A program made the translations under genes and the position numbers. This document shows positions 7,470-13,936 of a stretch of 42,816 nt of DNA, piece by piece; the stretch's first letter is position 1; every line of letters begins with the position of its first letter. This DNA is from a virus. Under the pieces are notes generated by a model. That model made no database searches. It was not told the origin of the DNA and saw nothing but the letters and a program-made list of their open reading frames with translations. The stretch covers positions 1-42,816 of the IMG/VR virus record IMGVR_UViG_3300018059_000020. One strand, given 5' to 3'.

Positions 7470-7761
7470 TCAGATGCAGCTACTGCGCGACACCTGCGCC
7501 CGTCTCACCCAGGCCGAAGTGGCCCGCCGGATAAAGTATAAAGACAGCACCGTCAGCCAGATACTTTCAGGTACCTACGGAGGGAGTCCGGACATTGTGC
7601 TGCAGCGCGTCGAAGAAGTATTCGGCTCCACAACCGTCCTCTGCCCTGTCCTGGGCGAGATCAGCCTGGGCAAATGCGCCGACAACAGAAAGCGGCCGCT
7701 GATAGCCACCAGCCCGCTCAACGTCCAGCTCTGGCGGGCGTGCAAGGAGTGCAAATCATGA
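7456..7761 (+). CDS. Helix-turn-helix early protein
   Basis: A 101-aa protein. GAGGAGGTG before the ATG at 7456 chooses this start over one 18 bases upstream. An HTH is clear in RLTQAEVARRIKYKDSTVSQ, followed by ILSGTYGGSPDIV, an XRE-like arrangement with a recognition helix ending at ILSG. Three Cys in the C-terminal third (LCPVLG, KCADN, CKEC) may hold a metal. Similar small HTH proteins lie between B and GemA in other Mu-like phages. Role unknown; transcription or replication control is likely. Confidence 0.75.
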   Translation: MTRPDQMQLLRDTCARLTQAEVARRIKYKDSTVSQILSGTYGGSPDIVLQRVEEVFGSTTVLCPVLGEISLGKCADNRKRPLIATSPLNVQLWRACKECKS

Positions 7762-7797
7762 CAAAACCAACCAACCCCCGCAAAGGAGGATTAAACC

Positions 7798-7926
7798 ATG
7801 CTTAAACGCCTAATTAAGAAAGCATTTACACCGCTGTTAAAAACAAAACCGGCACCGCTCTCATATGACGAACTGGAGCGTCGGATTGACAACCAGACCA
7901 AAAAAACGGAGGTGGGACATGCTTAA
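7798..7926 (+). CDS. Small basic protein 1 (42 aa), MLKRL type
   Basis: Begins MLKRLIKKAFTPLLKTKPAP after an excellent AAAGGAGG. The N-terminus is basic and amphipathic, the rest polar (SYDELERRIDNQTKKTEV). Its stop lies inside the start of the next small gene, which also begins MLKRL, so the pair looks like a tandem duplication of the translation start. A 15-codon ORF at 7758-7805 overlaps its ribosome site and may be a leader. No function can be assigned. Confidence 0.5.
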   Translation: MLKRLIKKAFTPLLKTKPAPLSYDELERRIDNQTKKTEVGHA

Positions 7927-8050
7927 ACGACTCTTCAGAAGGCTCAAAAGAAACCGCTACTTGAGAGATCACCGCCGCATCAGCGACTACCGCGCCACAG
8001 CAATGGCCGTGCGAATGGTCTGCACCGGCGCCCTGCGGAGGCTGGCATGA
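7919..8050 (+). CDS. Small basic protein 2 (43 aa), MLKRL type
   Basis: Begins MLKRLFRRLKRNRYLRDHRR, very rich in Arg, after GGAGGTG. The stop overlaps the ATG of the next gene (ATGA), and its own ATG overlaps the stop of the preceding small gene, so three genes are translationally chained. The charge suggests nucleic-acid or membrane contact. No family recognised. Confidence 0.55.
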   Translation: MLKRLFRRLKRNRYLRDHRRISDYRATAMAVRMVCTGALRRLA

Positions 8051-8877
8051 ACTTTTACAGCTATGCAGACAACAGAGGCATGCAGTACCACCCTACCAAG
8101 GAAGAGGCAATAAGCGCCTGTGATGGGGCTTTGCGGGAATTCATCCACAACGGCGGCATTAAGCATCCCGACGTCCTGGGGAATATCACCTGGGGCGAGG
8201 CGACCGAAAGGGTGGCACAGGTTGCCGACAATAGCTTCGCCCTTAAACGCCAGGACAGGCTTACCTACGAGGCCGCCCATCCCCAGGTGGTTGACGGCCG
8301 CATGCCCGATGCCGACGGCAACCTGATCCTCTTGTCTAACATCCACGAGCAGGATCAGCTGGAGCACGACATGGTTCTCTCTATCGCCGCGATCTGGGAG
8401 AACCTCAACGGGAAGCTGAACCGGTTTAAAGGGTATTGCTTCGAGGACGTGACCACCTTCGTAGACCTGCTGTTTGAGAAGTACAAAGCCAAGCGGGGTG
8501 GCACCGAGGGGAACATGTCGTTTACCACACTGGACCGGCGCTGGAAGTTGATTATCGCGATCCAAAAGACGATCGATTTCGGCCCGGAAATCGAGGTTGC
8601 CAAGGTGAAGATGCTGCAGGCCGTCAAAGAGATGGCCAACAGCGCCGACATGGAAACAATCGTCACGGCCACCTACACTCAGATTGACGGTAAACTGCGC
8701 GTCGCGGAGATTCTGCGGCTCTGCAACTACAAAATAAACAACGAGACCTGGAATGAGGCCGTTAAAATCGTCAAAGACGCCATAGAGGTGATCAGTAAGA
8801 AAAAGCAGATCAGACTCTATCACCGCAACGATCAGGGGCAGTATGACGCCGTGTCGCTCAATATAGCGGCGCTGTAA
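8047..8877 (+). CDS. DUF3164 phage protein with an extra N-terminal domain
   Basis: A 276-aa protein. Residues about 125-276 match the DUF3164 pattern typical of Mu-like phages: FEKYKAKRGGTEGNMSFTTL, KLIIAIQKTIDFGPEI, IRLYHRNDQGQYD and a C-terminal LNIAAL. The first 110 residues (MNFYSYADNRGMQYHPTKEE ... ITWGEATERV) look like an independent small domain seen as short phage proteins; its fusion here is less usual. DUF3164 has no proven function; its early position suggests a role in replication or regulation. GGAGG lies before the ATG. Confidence 0.8.
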   Translation: MNFYSYADNRGMQYHPTKEEAISACDGALREFIHNGGIKHPDVLGNITWGEATERVAQVADNSFALKRQDRLTYEAAHPQVVDGRMPDADGNLILLSNIHEQDQLEHDMVLSIAAIWENLNGKLNRFKGYCFEDVTTFVDLLFEKYKAKRGGTEGNMSFTTLDRRWKLIIAIQKTIDFGPEIEVAKVKMLQAVKEMANSADMETIVTATYTQIDGKLRVAEILRLCNYKINNETWNEAVKIVKDAIEVISKKKQIRLYHRNDQGQYDAVSLNIAAL

Positions 8878-8891
8878 ACGAGGGATAAACA

Positions 8892-9236
8892 ATGACAATG
8901 AACAAAAACATCCAGCCCGGCGATCATCTTTCGATCTTACCTCCCCATGGTCCGGCCGGCATCCTCAAACATCAGGTGGCAAGTGTGGTTGACGGCCAAA
9001 AATCCGCCTTCCACGGCAAAACCTACCTCTACCCGACACCATCCCACGGGCTGCAGCCGATCGGCGTCACCCAGGGGCTGGGCAGCGACTGCTGGATAGT
9101 AGCCTACATCACCCCGAGCGGCGCGCGGCGCAAAATCAGGACAAACCGGCTGCTGGTCCGGGCAGACGCAACCAAATTGCAGCAAGAGCTCGACGCCTGG
9201 GCGACAGCGCACTGCCTGGCAGAGGTGGCGCAATGA
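8892..9236 (+). CDS. Hypothetical early protein, 114 aa
   Basis: GAGGGATAAACA precedes two possible starts (8892 and 8898). The sequence (IQPGDHLSILPPHGPAGILK ... GSDCWIVAYITPSGARRKIR) looks beta-rich in the middle with a helical C-terminus. It overlaps the next start (ATGA). I do not recognise it. Confidence 0.6.
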   Translation: MTMNKNIQPGDHLSILPPHGPAGILKHQVASVVDGQKSAFHGKTYLYPTPSHGLQPIGVTQGLGSDCWIVAYITPSGARRKIRTNRLLVRADATKLQQELDAWATAHCLAEVAQ

Positions 9237-9418
9237 ACTGCCCGGTATGCAAAGCCGACATCGAAATAGCGGCCATTGACATCTGCCCTGCCGACCCTGC
9301 AAGCGGTAGTATTGAGGTGTTTTTCGACTGCGAGGCATGCGGTAATTTGTCGACCGCAACGCTGACGCCCGAAATGTTCATAAAAGTAGATGAGGAGGTA
9401 GCCAATGCTGATGCGTGA
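9233..9418 (+). CDS. Small zinc-ribbon protein, 61 aa
   Basis: Two knuckles, CPVC at the N-terminus and CEAC near residue 33, form a four-Cys zinc-ribbon frame, with a further unpaired Cys between. GAGGTGG precedes the ATG. Probably a metal-stabilised nucleic-acid or protein binder; the family is unknown. Its end overlaps the start of the next small gene by 14 bases. Confidence 0.6.
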   Translation: MNCPVCKADIEIAAIDICPADPASGSIEVFFDCEACGNLSTATLTPEMFIKVDEEVANADA

Positions 9419-9575
9419 AAAAGAAATCGACGGCATTGAGACCGTCGGGGATCTGCGATCCGCCTTGGCCGACGTCCCGGATGAAATGCCGTTGAAAGAC
9501 TGCTTTGACGAGCCTCTGATGGCGAGTCTGTACCAGGACAAGGAAACCGGGGATCAGCACGTAACAACCAGATAA
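9405..9575 (+). CDS. Small acidic protein, 56 aa
   Basis: Begins MLMREKEIDGIETVGDLRSA, preceded by GAGGAGG with ideal spacing, and ends HVTTR. The pattern TVGDLRSALADVPDEMPL resembles short phage proteins in which a DLxxxLxxxPDDxP segment precedes a beta hairpin. Function unknown. It closes a chain of overlapping genes (7002-9575); the next 109 bases are non-coding. Confidence 0.55.
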   Translation: MLMREKEIDGIETVGDLRSALADVPDEMPLKDCFDEPLMASLYQDKETGDQHVTTR

Positions 9576-9592
9576 CCCATGCGAAACGGAAA

Positions 9593-9657
9593 TACATGAA
9601 TTTATGTATTTTGCACATAGATTCATGTACTCCGTCGCCCCGGCGTGGCTGCCGGGG
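9593..9657. repeat. Two adjacent hairpins in the gap before the HTH protein
   Basis: First hairpin: TACATGAAT (9593-9601) pairs with ATTCATGTA (9621-9629), with inner ATGT/ACAT pairing. Second: CCCCGGC, 6-base loop, GCCGGGG (9638-9657). No T run follows, so neither is a classic terminator. They could be a regulator site plus an mRNA structure. Confidence 0.45.
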
Positions 9658-9684
9658 CCTGATGATGCAGCCAGGAGAAAGAGC

Positions 9685-10887
9685 ATGAGAACCATAACCA
9701 CAGACGTCTTTGTCGACACCGCCCCCAGGTCCGATCGCACCCTCGTCCCGCAATCCGAGATCGAGGCGTTCCCCTTGGCCGTCAAAACCTTCGACTGCAT
9801 CCTGCTCAAAGCAACGATCAGGCCCGAGCAGTGCGCCACCAACCGCACCAACGATCTCTACCTCTGCGGCAAATGCACCCAGGAAAAGCCCCAAGTACAG
9901 GCACGAGGCACGAGGCCAAAGGAGCGAGGTTCAAACCTCGAACCTAGAACCTCGAACCTGGAACCTGCATCAAAAAGCCCCTGGAGGCGAAACCCCATAT
10001 TCATTCCCGAGGTGATCCGCAAGGAAGCGCTGCCAACCCCGAGGCCAAAACCGGTAAAAGTAATAGCCGCTGCGCCGATCGTAAAACCGGCCAAAGCAGC
10101 AATACAACCGGTCAAGCGGGTAGCCGCTGCGCCGATCGCCAAACCGGTCAAGGCGGCAAAAAAGGTTGCAGCCCCGAGAAAAGCCAAACCGGTGATCTGG
10201 CCCTTCACCCCCGAGATGGACGCGCAGATCCGCGAGGTCTACCGCACCGGCACCGGCAAAAACGAGGTCCGGGAGCTGGCAGCGGCATTCAGTTACCCTC
10301 GCTGGGCCGTCTCCAAGCGGGCGCAGATCATCAGCGCCTACGATCCCCGGATCAAGGAGAGCAACTGGACAAAGGCCGAGCTAGCGCTCCTGAAGGCGAA
10401 CGCCCACAAGTGTCCCGATCGCATCCGCCTGGCGATGAAAGAAGCCGGCTTCAGCCGCTCCACCACCGCCATCCTCCTCAAGCGCCGGCGGCAGGGGATG
10501 CTCCAGGATCTCGCCGGCTATTCCGCCCATGCCCTATCCAACCTTTTCGGTGTCGACGCCCACTGCATCACCGGCTGGATCGACTCCGGCTGGCTCCGGG
10601 CCGAAAAGCGCGGCACAGCCCGCACCGCAGTCCAGGGCGGCGACATGTGGTACATCCTCAAACCAGACGTGCAGCGCTTCATCCTCAGCAATTTCGGCCT
10701 CATCGACATCCGCAAGGTCGACAAGTTCTGGCTGCTCGACCAGGTCACCGCCGGCGTCGCCTGCGACATCAGCCGCATGTGCCAGAGCTACGCCGCCGGC
10801 ATCGGCATCCACCAGGCAGCCGTGGCACTATCCGAGATAAACGACAGGATCACGGCAAAATACCTCACAGGTGAAACCAATGGGTAA
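9685..10887 (+). CDS. Phage protein with Ala/Lys/Pro linker and HTH-like C-terminal region
   Basis: A 400-aa protein starting MRTITTDVFVDTAPRSDR after AGGAG; a longer frame upstream lacks a ribosome site. The N-terminal 75 residues contain CILLKATIRPEQCATNR and CGKC. A dispersed repeat adds the peptide ARGTRPKERGSNLEPR plus its echo. Then comes a low-complexity linker with repeated AAAPI and KPVKAA units (about residues 118-170). The C-terminal 220 residues hold SANT/Myb-like or HTH segments (FTPEMDAQIREVYRTGTGKN; LSNLFGVDAHCITGWIDSGW). A DNA-binding role is likely, unproven. Confidence 0.65.
   Translation: MRTITTDVFVDTAPRSDRTLVPQSEIEAFPLAVKTFDCILLKATIRPEQCATNRTNDLYLCGKCTQEKPQVQARGTRPKERGSNLEPRTSNLEPASKSPWRRNPIFIPEVIRKEALPTPRPKPVKVIAAAPIVKPAKAAIQPVKRVAAAPIAKPVKAAKKVAAPRKAKPVIWPFTPEMDAQIREVYRTGTGKNEVRELAAAFSYPRWAVSKRAQIISAYDPRIKESNWTKAELALLKANAHKCPDRIRLAMKEAGFSRSTTAILLKRRRQGMLQDLAGYSAHALSNLFGVDAHCITGWIDSGWLRAEKRGTARTAVQGGDMWYILKPDVQRFILSNFGLIDIRKVDKFWLLDQVTAGVACDISRMCQSYAAGIGIHQAAVALSEINDRITAKYLTGETNG
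9898..9970 (+). repeat. Dispersed repeat family 1, copy A (in frame in a gene)
   Basis: A run of GCACGAGGCACGAGG followed by several AACCTCGAACC-like units. A second copy, about 85 percent alike by eye, is at 12657-12729. Both are read in the same frame, giving NLEPR...NLEPA-type peptides. Repeats of this kind are scattered in Geobacter-like genomes (recollection, not checked). Confidence 0.75.
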
Positions 10888-11062
10888 ATGGAAAGAGCAC
10901 CCGCGCTACAACGTGATATCGGTTCGCCTCTCTGATGTTGAGGTTGCGATGCTGGATAAGCTCCGCGGTAAAAAACGTCGTTCCGCCATCATGCTCCAGG
11001 CTTTTGAGGAGCTGGTAAAGGTTCAACTTGACAAAAAGACCAGATTGCATGCCGGGCAATGA
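10880..11062 (+). CDS. Small ribbon-helix-helix-like protein, 60 aa
   Basis: MGKWKEHPRYNVISVRLSDV followed by EVAMLDKLRGKKRRSAIMLQ fits the ribbon-helix-helix pattern: a beta strand with alternating residues (VISVRLS), then two helices. The ribosome site is weak (CAGGTGA), and the start overlaps the stop of the previous gene. RHH proteins are dimeric DNA binders, often autoregulators. Role here unknown. Confidence 0.65.
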   Translation: MGKWKEHPRYNVISVRLSDVEVAMLDKLRGKKRRSAIMLQAFEELVKVQLDKKTRLHAGQ

Positions 11063-11240
11063 TAAACGTGAGCTCTTTGAAGAGCGCGTCGCCATCATGA
11101 TCCACGATGGCCACCTGGAGCAAAGCGAAGCCGAGAGGAGAGCGCGGAAAATAGTCGAGGGGCGGGCAGACGAGCCCGAGCAGATAGACCTGGAGCTGCC
11201 GGAATACAAGCGGATGCTGCAGGAGTTTTATAAGAGATAA
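11049..11240 (+). CDS. Small charged protein, 63 aa
   Basis: Reads MPGNDKRELFEERVAIMIHD, then GHLEQSEAERRARKIVEGR: a charged helical protein. The start is uncertain: ATG 11049 is used, but TTG 11028 is possible; neither has a strong ribosome site, and coupling to the upstream gene is likely. The EERVAIMIHDGHLEQSEAER pattern recurs in phage and plasmid accessory proteins of unknown function. The first attC-like hairpin begins at its stop codon. Confidence 0.6.
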   Translation: MPGNDKRELFEERVAIMIHDGHLEQSEAERRARKIVEGRADEPEQIDLELPEYKRMLQEFYKR

Positions 11241-11285
11241 CGATCAGCTTTGAGCCGCCTGACGGCTCGAAAAAGCTGGTTATGA
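11237..11285 (+). repeat. attC-like hairpin 1
   Basis: ATAAC (11237-11241) and GTTAT (11279-11283) are inverted ends. Inside them CAGCTT pairs with AAGCTG and GAGCCG pairs with CGGCTC around the loop CCTGA, with unpaired bases between stems (GAT on the left, GAAA on the right). The folded layout resembles an integron attC recombination site, but the 5' core does not fully match RYYYAAC. No T tract for termination. Confidence 0.4.
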
Positions 11286-11304
11286 CATTTTGGGAGGATT
11301 GAGC

Positions 11305-11511
11305 ATGTATCAGGCATACAGATCGGATATAGGATGTTGGGCTGACAAAACCTGGCTGCCGTTTACTGGCGATACGGAAGCGGCTTGTCGTCAATCCGCA
11401 GTTAGCGGGGGTCTGACAGATTTCGACTTGGTGTATATAGCTCAGGTCGATCAAGAGGTTGAAGGTGTGCAGCCTGTCCCTGCGGATGCAAAGTTTGCAG
11501 GGAAGTTTTGA
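11305..11511 (+). CDS. Single-gene unit 1: 68-aa protein, unknown
   Basis: Starts MYQAYRSDIGCWADKTWLPF after GGGAGG at good distance; an upstream ATG is not needed. The protein looks folded and small (DLVYIAQVDQEVEGVQPVPA), with two Cys. No family recognised. It is the only gene between attC-like hairpins 1 and 2, and its GC is lower than that of its neighbours, consistent with separate acquisition. Confidence 0.6.
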   Translation: MYQAYRSDIGCWADKTWLPFTGDTEAACRQSAVSGGLTDFDLVYIAQVDQEVEGVQPVPADAKFAGKF

Positions 11512-11515
11512 TAGT

Positions 11516-11573
11516 CATAACGGGCCTGCGCTTGACCGGGGGCGCTTTTCCTCCGGTCGGAGCGCTTGTTATG
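11516..11573 (+). repeat. attC-like hairpin 2
   Basis: CATAAC (11516-11521) and GTTATG (11568-11573) are the inverted ends; inside, GCGC pairs with GCGC and GACCGG with CCGGTC around a 13-base loop, again with unequal unpaired bases. It is the same architecture as hairpin 1 with unrelated stem sequence, which is a property of attC sites. A separate 12-base perfect palindrome, CGGGAATTCCCG, follows at 11591-11602. Confidence 0.4.
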
Positions 11574-11629
11574 TCACGAATCACCCGCTGCGGGAATTCC
11601 CGTAACGGAACAAAATCAAGGAGATGGAT

Positions 11630-12253
11630 ATGGAAAACATAGACCGTAAATTCCGCATTCTGGCAGTCAACCCCGTCAACGGCAAAATCTACACTGAGGC
11701 CGATTCCCTCCTTCTCTGTGCCAAAGACACAGCCGTTCCTGCCGCACTCTTCGCTTATAAGCTGGAATGCGAACGCATCGGGGCAAACTCTGAACACATC
11801 AGAAGCATCGAACTGCTTTACAACCGGGTCAAGGATTACCATTCAGCCATTGAATGCCGGGTGCCTGATACTATCGGAGCAGAGATTCCGCGTTGTTTGG
11901 CTGGTGATTCCCCGCAGCCTGCCCCGCTTCCGCACCAACTCAGAATGATCGAAGAACGGCAGATGTTGGACGAAAACCGCCAAAAGCTGACCGCGTTTAT
12001 TATGGAGCCATATCAGGAGCGAGTTGTTGTTGAACGTAGGGAGCTGAACGAAAAGCGCAAAAAATTGATTTGCTATATCCAGTCTCCGCAATTCCATTCT
12101 GTGAACGGCGCTGAAAAAGCCCGGCTGCACAGACAGGCGGCTATCATGTCCGATTACTACGATATTTTGACAGAGCGTATCAACTCGTTCCGTCCTGCCC
12201 CTCCAGGACCTCCAACGGTGCCTGTCTGTCGGCACGATAAACACGTTGCCTAG
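11630..12253 (+). CDS. Single-gene unit 2: phage protein with helical crAss001_48-like C-terminus
   Basis: A 207-aa protein. The ATG at 11630 is chosen because AAGGAG lies 6 bases upstream; the ATG at 11624 touches it. The N-terminal 90 residues (FRILAVNPVNGKIYTEADSL ... RVPDTIGAEIPRCLAGD) recall a family of small phage proteins. Residues 100-195 hold a helical hairpin (PYQERVVVERRELNEKRKKL ... AIMSDYYDILTERI) like crAss001_48-related phage proteins; a partial extra copy of its first helix (MIEERQMLDENRQKLTAFI) precedes it. Function unknown. It lies alone between attC-like hairpins 2 and 3. Confidence 0.6.
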   Translation: MENIDRKFRILAVNPVNGKIYTEADSLLLCAKDTAVPAALFAYKLECERIGANSEHIRSIELLYNRVKDYHSAIECRVPDTIGAEIPRCLAGDSPQPAPLPHQLRMIEERQMLDENRQKLTAFIMEPYQERVVVERRELNEKRKKLICYIQSPQFHSVNGAEKARLHRQAAIMSDYYDILTERINSFRPAPPGPPTVPVCRHDKHVA

Positions 12254-12257
12254 AGTA

Positions 12258-12314
12258 ATCTAACGGCAAGCACAGCGGCGGAGCTTGCGGAGTCCGCTGC
12301 TGCGGGAGTTATGC
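12258..12314 (+). repeat. attC-like hairpin 3
   Basis: ATCTAAC (12258-12264) fits the attC 5' core RYYYAAC, and GTTATGC (12308-12314) is close to GTTRRRY (one mismatch). Between them GCA and CAGCGG pair with CCGCTG and TGC, leaving a single extrahelical C at 12300, a feature of true attC sites. It is the most convincing of the three. Confidence 0.45.
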
Positions 12315-12319
12315 ACGCA

Positions 12320-12580
12320 ATGCGTACAGAAACGGCAAATAAAATGGAAAATATGACACCAGCAGAATTGAAAGACGCCCGGCAAAAGCTGGGCTTAAAC
12401 ATGGCCGAAATGGCAAAAAGCCTGCGCACCCCGTATCGCACCTACCAGGAATGGGAAACAGGCGGTCGCCGCATCCCCGGCGTCTGCGCCGTGGCAGTGG
12501 AGCTGCTGCTTAAAAAGGACCGCTGGGTGATGATGGCGATCGATGCGCGGATCGCAAGGGAGTGCGGCAATGAACGCTGA
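12320..12580 (+). CDS. XRE-type helix-turn-helix protein
   Basis: Reads MTPAELKDARQKLGLNMAEM, then AKSLRTPYRTYQEWETGGRR and IPGVCAVAVELLL, the familiar HTH layout of NadS/HigA-like and phage XRE proteins. The start is uncertain: ATG 12320 has GGGAG 11 bases upstream; ATG 12311 lies inside the attC-like core, and 12344 or 12353 lack a site. It probably binds DNA as a regulator. It directly follows hairpin 3. Confidence 0.75.
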   Translation: MRTETANKMENMTPAELKDARQKLGLNMAEMAKSLRTPYRTYQEWETGGRRIPGVCAVAVELLLKKDRWVMMAIDARIARECGNER

Positions 12581-12761
12581 AAGAATCGACGAAAGCGGCT
12601 GGTGGCAGCAATGGCTGCCATTGCCCGGAAATGAGGGGGGGGGTACTCCCCAACAGCAGGCACGAGGCACGAGGACAAAGGCGCGAGGTTTAAACCTGGA
12701 GCCTCGAATCCCGAACCTCGAACCTGCATTAAGAGACCCTTTAACAGGAGTTAAACCATGA
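12570..12761 (+). CDS. Small protein ending in dispersed-repeat peptide, 63 aa
   Basis: Starts MNAERIDESGWWQQWLPLPG after GGAGTG and overlaps the genes on both sides (ATGA with gemA). From residue 30 on it is the translation of dispersed repeat family 1, so the original C-terminus is probably lost or extended. A run of nine to ten G near 12635 is a likely slippage point. May be a decayed gene. Confidence 0.45.
   Translation: MNAERIDESGWWQQWLPLPGNEGGGTPQQQARGTRTKARGLNLEPRIPNLEPALRDPLTGVKP
12657..12729 (+). repeat. Dispersed repeat family 1, copy B
   Basis: Same order of units as copy A at 9898-9970: GCACGAGGCACGAGG, AAAGG.GCGAGGTT, AAACCT, then CGAACCTCGAACCTGCAT. It is in the same reading frame as copy A. 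Confidence 0.75.
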
Positions 12762-13255
12762 CTAAACCAGCAAAAAAAGGCCCTGGCCGCCAAAGCCTTG
12801 GCGGAGGTGGCTACGATAAGTTCCGCCGCGAAGAACTCGCCAAGATCCACATCGGCAAGAAGGATTTGGCCCTGACAGACGACATCTACCGCGATATCCT
12901 CCGGGAGGCCGGCGGCGTCGAATCATCCAAAGACCTCGACTGGCGCGGACGGCAGGCGGTCCTGGAGCGTTACAAAGAGCTGGGATGGAAGCCGCAGCCC
13001 GCCAAAAAAGCAGCTCCCTCTACCTCTGGGAGAGGGCGGGGGGTGAGGGAGTTAGCCGACGATCCCCAGAGCAAGAAGATCCGCGCCCTCTGGATCGAGC
13101 TGCACCAGGCGGGCAAGGTGCGCGACCCGAGTGAGACGGCCCTGATATCTTACGTCAAACGCATGACCAAGGTCGCCGCCCTGCAGTGGCTGAACACAGC
13201 CCAGGCAAGCACAGTGATAGAAGCCCTGAAAAAGTGGCTGACCCGAGGGGCCTAA
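12758..13255 (+). CDS. gemA: GemA-like regulatory protein (DUF1018)
   Basis: A 165-aa protein with the family marks: ELAKIHIGKKDLALTDDIYR near residues 28-47, DILREAGGVESSKDLDWRGR, IRALWIELHQAGKVRDPSET and a C-terminal VIEALKKWL. GemA of Mu modulates host gene expression and DNA topology and lies before Mor, as here. The central linker (about residues 86-98, APSTSGRGRGVREL) is a translated dispersed palindrome (13013-13056), an in-frame insertion between the two conserved halves. Confidence 0.9.
   Translation: MTKPAKKGPGRQSLGGGGYDKFRREELAKIHIGKKDLALTDDIYRDILREAGGVESSKDLDWRGRQAVLERYKELGWKPQPAKKAAPSTSGRGRGVRELADDPQSKKIRALWIELHQAGKVRDPSETALISYVKRMTKVAALQWLNTAQASTVIEALKKWLTRGA
13013..13056 (+). 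repeat. Dispersed repeat family 5 copy inside gemA
   Basis: CTCCCTCTACCTCTGGGAGAG followed by GGCGGGGGGTGAGGGAG and TTAGCC. Related copies with the same GGGGTTAGC-type end occur at 23807-23845 and 39379-39413. Confidence 0.7.
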
Positions 13256-13269
13256 AGGAGAGGTAAACC

Positions 13270-13620
13270 ATGAACAATATTGACCTGAGCCGATACCCGG
13301 AAGTGCTTTCCGACCTGATCGACAAGGCCGCCGAGCAGATCGTCCTGCAGCTCGCACTGGCTCCCGACACGGCAAAGCAATCCGTCTACATCGTCACCGA
13401 GATCATCCGCCGGGACTGGTCCGGATCAAACCTCTACCTGGCCAAGGGGCTGGCCTACGATATCCAGAACCGCGACCGGGAGATGTACGGCGAGTTTACC
13501 GGCGGGAACCATAAGCAGCTGGCGGACAAATACGAGCTCACCGTCCGCCAGGTATACGATCGTCTCGCACGGATAGCCGAAGAAGAGTTCAAGCGCCGCC
13601 AGCCGGGCCTCTTTGAGTAA
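13270..13620 (+). CDS. mor: Mor-family transcription activator
   Basis: A 116-aa protein of normal Mor/C length. The N-terminal half is the dimerisation domain (LSDLIDKAAEQIVLQLALAP). The C-terminal HTH reads GGNHKQLADKYELTVRQVYD, then RLARIAEEEF, matching Mor. AGGAGAGG lies before the ATG. In Mu, Mor activates the middle promoter for C, which turns on late genes. No C gene follows here, so this single activator probably switches on the lysis and head genes directly. Confidence 0.92.
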   Translation: MNNIDLSRYPEVLSDLIDKAAEQIVLQLALAPDTAKQSVYIVTEIIRRDWSGSNLYLAKGLAYDIQNRDREMYGEFTGGNHKQLADKYELTVRQVYDRLARIAEEEFKRRQPGLFE

Positions 13621-13625
13621 AAAAG

Positions 13626-13654
13626 TTGACGGCAGCAACAAAAGCGGATATATA
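13626..13654 (+). promoter_or_regulatory. Sigma-70-like promoter after mor
   Basis: TTGACG (13626-13631), 17 bases, TATATA (13649-13654). The -35 box equals that of the early promoter. It points at an intrinsic terminator starting only 18 bases after the -10, so alone it would give an RNA of about 50 nt unless read-through occurs. Confidence 0.5.
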
Positions 13655-13671
13655 GCGACGATAATTCAATC

Positions 13672-13710
13672 AAGGCCCCTCTCCAACCCCGGAGAAGGGC
13701 CTTTCTTTTT
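13672..13710 (+). terminator. Intrinsic terminator after mor (end of early region)
   Basis: AAGGCCC...TCTCC pairs with GGAGA...GGGCCTT around AACCCC, then TTTCTTTTT. Strong stem and T run. It separates early genes from the late region. Confidence 0.85.
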
Positions 13711-13781
13711 GAACCCCCTCAAAAGACTCTTCCGCAATGAATCTGTAGTATCCCCCTCGTCATTGTTTTTCTCCTTAGCAC

Positions 13782-13862
13782 CCCGCCCCTGGACTCGTCT
13801 CCCAGGGGCGGGCACTTACATTAATAACACACCACACGTAGGGGCGGGTCTTGTGCCCGCCC
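13782..13862. repeat. Two palindromic dispersed elements in the early/late gap
   Basis: CCCGCCCCTGG (13782-13792) pairs perfectly with CCAGGGGCGGG (13802-13812). GTAGGGGCGGG (13838-13848) is followed by GCCCGCCC (13855-13862), the motif of repeat family 3 seen at 14530-14600 and 31204-31276. The rest of 13711-13936 holds no gene; a Mor-dependent promoter should lie here but I cannot place it. Confidence 0.7.
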
Positions 13863-13936
13863 GAGATAGCCGGCGAAACAGTACCGGCGAAAAAAGGGAG
13901 GGGGGCCGCCCCCTCCCCATCACCACGAGGTGACCC

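Noticed and set aside
11516-11573. Ordinary rho-independent terminators for the three attC-like hairpins
   Set aside because: None is followed by a T run, and all share TAAC/GTTA ends that terminators do not need. A simple attenuator role is still possible.
11630-12253. Anti-CBASS/Thoeris sponge (Acb2/Tad1)
   Set aside because: The helical C-terminus fits crAss001_48-like proteins better; the short conserved motif I associate with the Acb2/Tad1 hairpin family is absent.
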